Assembly (NCBI GenBank): GCA_019059635.1
Contig: JAGVRJ010000002.1
Coordinates: forward strand, 2,418,001 to 2,482,000
Source: Proales similis
Taxonomy: Eukaryota; Rotifera; Eurotatoria; Ploima; Proalidae
Direction of reading: 5' to 3'
Length of the DNA: 64,000 nucleotides
The notes under the pieces were generated by a model, which made no database searches, was not told where the DNA came from, and saw nothing but the letters and a program-made list of their open reading frames with translations. Shown in pieces: positions 55,486 through 64,000 of the stretch. The position numbers and the translations under genes are program-made. Position 1 is the first letter of the stretch. Each line of letters opens with the position of its first letter.

Positions 55486-55718
55486 ATTCAGTCTATTTGA
55501 CCAATTAGCCAATGGAGCAAACAAATCGAGTCCCGAATTCCAGAACGACCATCGCGCCGCCCGAGCACTCTTCTCAGCTTGTTAGTTAATTCGTCTAACC
55601 AAGGCAAGAGAAACTCGCCGCAAACAAACCTGATTGAATTAGAGGCCGTAATTGAATTTCACTTTTCTTTTTAACTCGAGCGTAAGTGAACAAGTTTAAA
55701 TTTTATCGGGCATCTAAT

Positions 55719-57059
55719 ATGACAATCTTGTCGCTTCTGGTTCTATTTGGCTTCTACTCGGCGATTGGTAATCACTTGTTGTCTAGCCGATGTTTGACTA
55801 ACCTTGGTTTGACATCGCACTAGTTCTCGGACAGTCATGCGATCCGATTATGATAAACTCAAAGTATTGCGGCATAAGGTTCAAGGAAAAGTCAGCCGGA
55901 GACGGCCTAGAGATTGTCGGCGGCTTCATGACCATTCCGAAAGACTGGCCTTGGGTGGTAACTGCCTCGACTTCAACTTTGCATATCGCATTTGAAAGCT
56001 CGGTCGCTGCCAAGGTCTTTATAAGAAATCGTGGCCTCTGCGGTGGAACTCTGATCAACTCGAACTGGGTGCTGAGTGCAGCGCACTGCTTCTACAAGTA
56101 AGCATCTAAACCGGTCCGTTATTCCCGGTGTTTGAGATGAATGCTTGAAAGCGGAAAAAATCCACCAGACCAAGTGACAGTGGGCTTGGGCATTCATAAC
56201 ATGCGCTTTCCGGCCGGCAAAGGAACTGCCCTGGTCAAATCGGCCAAAGTAATCATCCACGAATCTTATGATCCTCATCTCCAATACAATGACATTGCCT
56301 TGGTCAAATTAAATGTAAAACAAGCTCAACTGCCCTCCTTAATCTGCGGCTCATTTCACGGTCGGCTAAAGGAATCGGTGACTTACAATCCGTTGATTGT
56401 CCCGGCGTGTCTACCCACAGACTGGATTGACTTGAGCTCTAAAAAAGTGTAAGTTCTGACTCGCTTCTCTCTTCGCTTCGAGATGTCTGACGAACAGAAT
56501 CCAATTAGCACTGCCACTGGATGGGGTAAGAAAGACCAGCTACAAAATAGACCAAATAAAATTCTCAAAATTGTTTGATCCTTTTATTTATCGGTCCCCT
56601 CACCCACAAGGACTGACAAGCGCCAAAAATGGTTTCTATTGGCCGTTCTCAATTTCCATTTCATCTGATGACATGTTTGAAGACTTTTAGACGGCTCAGA
56701 CAAAATATCGGATCATTTGCTCGAAGTGCCTTTGCCCATAACCTCCAATTCAACTTGCAAGAAAGCATTCAGTCTCTACAACCAACAAACCAATTTGTGC
56801 GCCATTGACCCTGAACGCAAGAAGGACACGTGCAATGTAAATCACTCTTATACGGTTAGATTTGTTTAGCTTCTCAACTCACGCCTACGAGAAGGGCGAC
56901 AGCGGCGGACCACTGAACTACTACGACGAGGAGAAGAAACGTTGGTTCATAGTTGGTCTGACTTCATACGGCTCAGTGAGCTGTCAAGATGGTGGCGTCT
57001 ACACCAAAATAGGCCCATTTGTAAGCTGGATTCAGACTCAAATTAGAAAGTACTTTTGA
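55719..57059 (+). CDS. Secreted trypsin-like (S1) serine protease
   Basis: Six exons: 55719-55767, 55824-56097, 56152-56446, 56498-56525, 56691-56836, 56892-57059; 319 residues. Signal peptide (ILSLLVLFGFYSAI), a short cysteine-containing prodomain, activation site before IVGGF, catalytic His in LSAAHC, Asp in YNDIALVKL and Ser in KGDSGGPL. The segment before the serine is DTCNKGDSGGP; Asp at the S1-pocket position suggests trypsin-like specificity, but there is one more residue than usual between that cysteine and the GDSGGP. Intron 4 (165 bases) is longer than most here. An exon of only 28 bases (56498-56525) carries ATGWG. Confidence 0.9.
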
Positions 57060-57257
57060 ACGAATAAAACCGTCAAATCGGAGGTGCTTGCACGCCAACC
57101 TAGCGGTTGTCAAATTTGCTTGTCTGTGACTCGTAATTGCTCAATTTTATGAAATGACAAATTATGCTCATGCAGTCGAATGCGAGCTAATAAATAGAAG
57201 TGAAACTACCTGAATTTGATCGAGTTGAATTGCTGAATAAGTTAGAGTAGAGAGGCA

Positions 57258-58367
57258 ATGTTCAAGGTCGAAAGCAATTCAGCGGGCGTCAGAGAATTTT
57301 CAGTCAAAAGAAGCATTTCGATCGACAGCTCAGAGCGCAATGGACCGTTTTTTTCCACGCTCGTGGAAAATCTTCGAAGTGGCATTGTTCTGAGCGACGC
57401 CACTCCGCATTCAAGGCAACAAATGAGTTCAGTTGTCGAGATCAAATCTTGGTCTAATTCCAAAAGAAAGCTCAGATATTCAAGAAACAAATCAAAGGAC
57501 GTCACAGCTCAGCTTGTCAATTTCAAAGTGCGCCGCGCATCCACCGATCTCACAACTTGTCTAGTTGAACCCCGAGAAGAGGACGACAACGAAGCGCCGA
57601 TTATTTTCGACCATCGAGTTGACCAAGATGATTTTAGTCTGCTTCAGGCAACTGAACAACGACCGAGTCGAGCGGATCGAAAGCTCAAGTTGAAAAAAGC
57701 ATTCAAAAGCAAAGTTAAACACAATTTCCGTCAAGTTGCTAGACTCGATGAGAATTCGTTGAGAAAAAATCAGACTCGACTGCGCGTTCACCATCGACAG
57801 TTTAGAAAACTTGTTGAACAGATGCCAGTCTACATATCCTCACTTGATCGATGCAAGCATCTATTCAGCAGCCGAAGCAAATCGCTGTCAAAACAAGAAA
57901 TCGTGTCTATTATGAAAGCGATCAGCAACGTAAATGTCAATTCATCTATGCAGACAGCACACGACTCGGCGCAGGTCATTCAAAATGCCCTTGTGGGTCA
58001 GAACGTCGGCGAGCTGGGCGATGAACTTGACAGCATGTACATCGAATTTCTAATCGCACTGCAGCACAGAGACATTCAGCCGGAAGACTACGAGTTTTTA
58101 ACTCGTCTGGACGATAGGGTGAAGAAAAAGACGGTGGACGACGATTTTCTGAACAAACTTGAACAGACTGTAATCGGACATGATCTACTTGTCTGTTTGC
58201 ACGAACAAAGTGAAGTGTGCGGTGTCTGTTTCGACTCATACGAGCTGCATCAAGCGATTCGAACTTTGCCGTGTGGACACAGGTTTCATTCGGAATGCAT
58301 CGATTTGTGGCTGAGAAATCAGTCCGTCCATTGTCCACTTGATAATCTTCCCGTTGTTGCTGACTAG
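57258..58367 (+). CDS. RING-H2 E3 ubiquitin ligase-like protein, intronless
   Basis: Single exon, 369 residues. The C-terminal RING-H2 finger (about residues 322-365) has CGVC, then LPCGHRFHSECIDLWL and CPLDN, with a full set of C3H2C3 ligands. Just before it is the stretch PEDYEFLTRLDDRVKKKTV, a helical lead-in also seen in other RING proteins. The N-terminal two thirds are basic and low-complexity without a domain. Likely a soluble ubiquitin ligase; substrate unknown. AATAAAG near 58394. Confidence 0.85.
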   Translation: MFKVESNSAGVREFSVKRSISIDSSERNGPFFSTLVENLRSGIVLSDATPHSRQQMSSVVEIKSWSNSKRKLRYSRNKSKDVTAQLVNFKVRRASTDLTTCLVEPREEDDNEAPIIFDHRVDQDDFSLLQATEQRPSRADRKLKLKKAFKSKVKHNFRQVARLDENSLRKNQTRLRVHHRQFRKLVEQMPVYISSLDRCKHLFSSRSKSLSKQEIVSIMKAISNVNVNSSMQTAHDSAQVIQNALVGQNVGELGDELDSMYIEFLIALQHRDIQPEDYEFLTRLDDRVKKKTVDDDFLNKLEQTVIGHDLLVCLHEQSEVCGVCFDSYELHQAIRTLPCGHRFHSECIDLWLRNQSVHCPLDNLPVVAD

Positions 58368-58641
58368 TTGTTAGATCAAAACTGAATCTTGTAAATAAAG
58401 AAAAGAGCAACTTAAAAGCAAAACCAGTGAATTTGTTTGATTGGCCTCAAGTGCAAAGATGAAATGACCACACAAGCAAAACAATTTATTTTCGCGATAA
58501 CCACAAATCAGGAGAGAGATGACAAGAAAGACAGAGAGAGAATGAGAGAAATAAAATTTCAAAACTGTGGGCGAAATGTACATTTTGAGATGGTGCCTGC
58601 TTGAGGAAGAATACGAGTATGGCTGAGAGTTGGGTCGGGCT

Positions 58642-61600
58642 CTACTGATTGCTAAATAGTCGTGGGGGGTTTATGGTCTGACAAGAGGCTGGACACGCGC
58701 ATCTTCTAACTTGTTCAAATTGAGTGATAATTGTCGAACCGTCCTGGCAGAATAGTTTCACTTTGCGCGTCTTGAACTTGACAGGCTGACAACAAGAATT
58801 CGACTGCTGTGTTGACCTCAAGCTCATTGCCTTGTTTGTACCAATGATGAAATTGAACGCGCTGCGCACACCGTCTTCACTTGGCAGGCATTCGCCGGCG
58901 CAAGATAGAATCGGAATCTGCCTGATCGACCGGCAGCCGTTCTCATTCGAATAGAACTGCCTTCTCATACGAAGCCGACATCCTGGTGTTGGCTGACGCT
59001 TTCGTCCGACCTTGCTTCGGCCCGCGGGCTCGTTTGATTTAAGCGGCAGAGCTTGATAGCTTGGAATCCCGCTCGCTTGCCCGCTCGCTATTTCACAGCT
59101 CACTCCCGAATAGCCAGCAGGACATTGGCAGTCGAAATCTTTTTCCAAGCTGAAAACTGGCCGACATGTGGCGCCGTTTCTGCACGGCGTCTGCTTCGCA
59201 CATTCATCGACGGCCACGCAGCCCGGCTTCACTTTGTGGCTGTATTCAACCTCGTTCAAGTCAATCAGTTCTCCGTTCAGGATCACGTCCGATAAACATC
59301 CTTTTAGGCTGCTAGCATTTTTCACGTGCCACAGATCGCTGCTTATTCGCTTCTTTATCGAGCTTGGCGCGCCTGCCAAATAGAGCGGCTCGAATCCTGC
59401 GTTCAGATATTTTTTCGGGCCGTAGTTGCTGACCGTTCGTGTCTCATTCAGATCGGTGAGTGCCAGAGTCAAATTAGCTCCGATCACTGTTATTTCGATT
59501 CGATGCATTCGACCTGTGCTCGTTCAAGGATTTAGGCCGCAGGCGATTTAAAAATATTCGAGCAATTTTACCGTCGTTGATGATTGAGTTGCTGAAAACA
59601 GCAGAGGCGACCGGGTTGCCCAAGTCAAAGCTGACTCTTATCAAGCCCATGTAAATCTCAACGGCCAGATGCGGTTTGGCCCTAGATCCGTGATAGGCCA
59701 GCACTCCGTACTCGGCGCTGGTGCTAAACTCAAAGCTCAAATTGAACGGTGTCATGAACTCGGGCGGCTCCATTTCCACGTAGGCGTCGTTGTCTTCAAA
59801 GCTGATTGTTGTCAAGTGCTCACACCTATCTCCTGAGAAGCCTGAAGGACATTTGCATTTAGTTGAAAAGTCTGTGTTGCCAGAGCGGTAGCACAGGCCG
59901 CCATTTTCGCATTCATTTGGATCGTCGCACTCTAATCGTCTTGGCAGATCTGCTGTCGGCTTTGAAAATGACAGAATGGCTGAGTTGGGCTGGTCGCAAT
60001 AAAATCCGGTGAAGCCATCTTTGCATTTGCACGTATAGTTTCCGATTCCATCAACACAAGTTCCAAACTGGCACCGATGATCACGGCAATCGTCCACGTT
60101 CACTTCACATTTCTCTCCTTCAAAGCCGCTCGGGCAATCGCAAGCAAATCCGCTCGTCGAGTCTGGCACACTCTTGCACGCGGCTCCGTTCTGGCAAGGA
60201 TTCGTTTCGCTCGAGCTACACCATTCAATTTTCCTCTCGCATTTCTCGCCTTCAGTTTGTTTTAGACTTGACCAGAGTGGGTCACCAAAGTAGTGATCGA
60301 GTACCTTCATAGCCAAATGGGCATTGGCAAATAAAGCCGGCCAACTTGTCCACGCATGTGGCGCCGTTTTCGCACGGATTCGGCCAACAGTCGTTTACGT
60401 TTATCTCGCAGCTTTTGCCAGACCAGCCCACAGAACATGCGCAGCTAGCAAATAGTAATTAGCCGTTGCGAACCGTCAGTTCACAATGAGTTGAGCGTAC
60501 CTGTAGTCTTGGAGACCGATCGGGCTGCAGTCTCCATTGTTATTGCATGGACTCGAATGACAAGCGTCCATTTTGCGTTCACAGTTCTGGCCGTAGAAGC
60601 CGTCGGGACAAACGCATTGGTGAGTGCCGTTCGGCCCTGCTAAGCAAGTCGAATTGTTTGTGCAATTGGCTTGGTAGCACGCGTCGCACTTGTCAACTTC
60701 CTGCTTTGTGTCGTCTGTTTTAAATGTTAAAAGCAAAGGTGAATAGACTTTTGAGCGAACTAGAAGCTAACTACTTGAGCAAACGAAATTCTGATCGGGC
60801 GTTGTTAAAACGAGCTTGTTCGACAACGGCAACGGTGAGCTGCAACGAGCTATTCCCGGCTCCACATAATTCATCTTAATCCAGCTGGAAAACCAGGCCA
60901 GGCGACAATCGCAATGCAGCGGATTCAATCCGATCGCCCTTTGAATTGTCAAAGAATTCTTCACAAAAGACACACAACTTGAGAAAGAAAGTGAGCACTT
61001 ACAGATGAGACAGCGACGCAAGAGAGTCGAACGAGCCTTTCGGAATTGTCGTTATCTGATTGCCGTACAATGACCTTTGGTCGCCGAGTTTAGTTCGAGT
61101 TCTCAATCGAATCAAGCCCAAATGAATGTACTCACAGCATTCGCAGTCGCTCAAGTCCAGCAAATGCTCCAGGAGCGATACATTCAATCTGATTGAAATT
61201 TACGATCCTGAAATTTTCACCGATTAGCTCGTTTTTGGCGAAATAAATGCTCAACTCTGAATATTACAGTGTGTATAGATTTCGCATTTGAGCGAACGCG
61301 TTGTTGGGTATCCGGCGGATATTGTTGAAACTCAAATCCCTTCGACAGAAAGTTAGAGCAGCTAAATAGAAGGCGAAGAACGAGAGCGGACTTACAAACG
61401 CTCCAGATTGGTCAAGCGGGCAAATATGTCAACGGGAAGGTGCTCAATGTCGTTGGCGTCCAGATATCTGGCAACAAAAGTCCAATTATAGACTTCGGAG
61501 AGTGTTTGTCTTGGTTTAAAGAGGCTTACAGTTCCTTGACATCGGCCGAAATGGAGTCCGGAACTTGTTTAAGTCCGGCACGACTGCAGCGAACCGTAGT

Positions 61601-64000
61601 TCCGGTGCAGCTGCATCCCTCAGGACAAGTGTTATCGGCCAGTTTGGCAGGCGAGCAAAGATTGGTTTGGCCAGGCTCGCAGATCAGCTGATTGTCCTGG
61701 GCATTGATAAGTGAATGCTTTTGAGCGCCGAGTAGGCACTTGGGATTGCCAATCGCCAAATTCTGCTCCCTCAGCCAGTCTCGAAGCCACTTGGCTTGGC
61801 AGTCGCAGTTTATTGGATTCGACATCAAATTTCTATAGTTCGTGTGAATTTCTGGTCAACACAGACTCAGGACAAAACGGCGCTTACAAAGTGGTCAGCT
61901 TTTTGAGCGAATCAAATGAGCCCTCCTGAACGCAGCTGATCTCGTTGTTGAACAATGATCTTTGAGAAATCAGATTTAATCAAGTGAGAGCAGCAAGAGC
62001 GCTGTGGAAGTTGCTTACAATAGCCTGAGAGACTCTAGTTGACTGAAAGTGTCATTCAAGATAGAGCTGAGTTTATTGCCGCGCACGAGCAGCGTTCTCA
62101 AACTGGTCAAGCCGATGAAAGTGTGCGCACTGAGCTCTGTCAGTTGATTGTCGTTCAGGAACCTTTTTTTTTGAAGGAGATTAGCCTGTGATCGCCATTT
62201 CAGCGTGAAAGTGCTAGTAGCATACAAATCGTGTAGTGAGGAAGCTCCATCGAATGCACCAGGCTCGATAGTTTCAATGGCGTTGTTGCGCAAGTCCCTT
62301 TCAAGGTGAATTGTTCTAAAGGGCGGCGTTCAAATCAACGTCAACGAGATTAACACTCACAGTCGCTGGAGATTGGGCAACTGTCTGAATAGGCCATTGG
62401 CGTAGACCTTTCTGATTCGATTGCCTTGCAAATGTCTGCGTTTGAAATTCATTAAAATATTCATCTATTCAAAAATTGTGATTTGAAATTTAAAATGCAA
62501 TTTACATCTCGGTTGTTTCTCGGCCGATGTTCTCCGGTATTTCGGTGAGATCTTGCGAGCGGCAGTCGACTATGCTGCCTCGACAGCTGCACTTGTCCGG
62601 ACAAGCGTTCTCCTCGCTACATTGGTCCGAGCTGCTGTAGCGCTGCGAATAACATTTGAACTCTTCGCTCGGTATGTAGCCGATCGTTTTCTTGGCCAAC
62701 TGCTCCGGGTAGCTGCATGTGCTGCCACTTTTCTCAATCGACCTCGTCGCAAAGTAATTGTTGAGCCATTTAAGATTACAATCGCAGACCAGCGGGTTTC
62801 TTCCCAAATGACTTTGATTTGATTAGCGACACCTAAAGAGAGCCAAGATCCAAGTTCGACTGCTTACATTGTCTGAATAGAGCTCAATGGATCGAAGATA
62901 TTCTCCGGCACCGTGGTCAGACGATTATCGAACAAAGACCTTGAATTATATTGTTTCTTTACAATCAAACTCACTGAGCGACTGAATAAGACCACTTACA
63001 GCAAATTAAGGCTGCGGAGGCCGACAAATGCGTCTTTTCGCAAGCAAGAGAGCCTGTTGGCATTCAGCAGTCTGGTCGGAGCGGATTAAGCTTCGAGAGC
63101 CAGAATGAACGGTTAGATAAAGAAAATTACAGAAATTGTAGATTTCCGAGTGTGTTGAACAAGTTGTGAGGTAGATGCTGCAATCGATTGCGGAACAAAA
63201 TTCTGCAGAAAACATTGACTTTAGCCGAGTGTCTTGTGGCAGTCGCATGGGACACTTACAGCGTGTTAAGGGAGTGCAGACCGTCGAATGAGTTCGAGTG
63301 CAGCTTTTCAATTTGGTTATTGCTCAAGTCCCTTGAAAAAACAAACGAACGTGAATGCCTGTGGGCGAGCCATGCCAGGAAAAAAAAAGCTTACAGCAGT
63401 TTCAGTTTGCTTAAATCTTTAAATGCAAAGCTCTCGATCTCGGTCAGTTCGTTTTTCTTCAAATCACTTTGGGACAAATTTTTCGCCAAAAGTTAACGAA
63501 TAAAAGATCTTGATGGCCTACAGTTCTTCGGCGTTTTTGGGCATTGCTTGAGGCAGAGCGCTGAGGAGTCTTTCTCGGCAATTCACGAGACTGCCTTGGC
63601 ATTCACATTCGAACGGACATTGACTTTGCGGAGAACACTCTGAAGCTGCTCTTGTTTCTGAGAGAACCAATCGAATGAGCCACTGGTTGTACAAAACTGA
63701 ACAACAAAGAAACACTAACCGCCCGGACGACACTTGAACGCGTCAGGTCGAAGACTTCTGATCTCAAAGTAGCGCCGACGGTCAAAACTGCAGCCGACAA
63801 AGCCTGTCGCCAGCTCTGTTCGTGTAAACAGCCAATCGCGCAGCCATTCAATCGAACAGCCACACTCCAATCGGTTGTTGTTCAGCCTCCTTTCAATCGA
63901 TTTAGACTACGGCCCAGCTTGTAATTGGCAGCCAAAACTTACAAAGAGCGCAGCTGGCTCATGTGATTAAAGAGCTCTTGAGGAAGTGAGTTCAGCTGGT
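58642..64000 (-). CDS. SLIT: Slit axon-guidance ligand, C-terminal ~3/4 (5' end beyond window)
   Basis: Secreted Robo ligand. At least 22 exons on minus, from 63943->64000 down to 58642-59513. Domain order: end of LRR domain 1 (C-cap at 63720-63889); LRR domain 2 (N-cap 63522-63657, C-cap in 62505-62811); LRR domain 3 (C-cap in 61530-61832); LRR domain 4 (C-cap 60775-60938). Next come six EGF repeats, a laminin-G domain (split by the intron 59514-59571), one EGF ([16 protein letters not shown]) and a C-terminal cystine knot ending RLFSNQ. Most LRRs occupy single 72-base exons in one phase, e.g. 61003-61074, 61136-61207, 62868-62939, 63000-63071; 62019-62162 holds two. All introns are about 55-70 bases. 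The EGF count matches Drosophila Slit (seven) rather than vertebrate (nine). Confidence 0.96.

Overview
This is eukaryotic (animal) nuclear DNA from a very compact genome. About 27 protein-coding genes sit in 64 kb. They lie on both strands, mostly a few hundred bases apart. Most are split by GT-AG introns of only about 50-70 bases. Animal-specific genes (Slit, a claudin-like protein, a nuclear receptor, a homeobox gene, FAM184, astacin and trypsin-type proteases) show that it is a metazoan. Slit has six EGF repeats, a laminin-G domain, one more EGF and a cystine knot, the seven-EGF layout known from Drosophila, so an invertebrate, probably a protostome, is likely. I cannot name the phylum. 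No bacterial, organellar or transposon sequence was recognised.

Layout. 1-6.3 kb: 3' part of the spliceosomal helicase SNRNP200/Brr2 (+), then MPC2, an unrecognised small membrane protein and a claudin-like tetraspan protein (all -). 6.8-15.4 kb, all +: a novel type I membrane protein, SMARCAD1, CHORDC1 and site-2 protease MBTPS2. 15.6-21 kb: an astacin protease (-), a divergent homeobox gene (+), ACTR6 (-) and PIGH (-). 21.5-22.7 kb: an intronless secreted kinase-like protein (+). 22.7-29.97 kb: the only large gene-poor tract, rich in GA/CT microsatellites; part of it may be one long first intron of the following TIS11/ZFP36 gene. 30-40.3 kb, all +: ZFP36-type CCCH protein, TRAIP, SMG9, a small membrane/coiled-coil protein and SLX4. 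42.4-46.7 kb, +: a C2-PDZ protein and an intronless two-module LRR-like receptor, converging tail-to-tail on RPS15 (-). 48.4-52.5 kb: FAM184 (13 exons, +). 53.2-58.4 kb: a secreted EF-hand protein (+), a nuclear receptor (-), a trypsin-like protease (+) and a RING-H2 protein (+). 58.6-64 kb: Slit (-), running off the right edge.

The genes form no single pathway. Several housekeeping functions recur: DNA repair and chromatin (SMARCAD1, ACTR6, TRAIP, SLX4), RNA fate (SNRNP200, ZFP36, SMG9) and secretory-pathway membrane biology (MBTPS2, PIGH). Exon-intron models were built by hand from reading frame, splice sites and recalled similarity to human and fly proteins. Where a family is recognised, phases match at essentially every junction.

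Most notable: a palindromic poly(A) signal shared by two convergent genes; the secreted kinase-like protein with DLE in place of DFG; the duplicated LRR-like receptor; the 72-base exon lattice of Slit; and the possible distant first exon of the ZFP36 gene.
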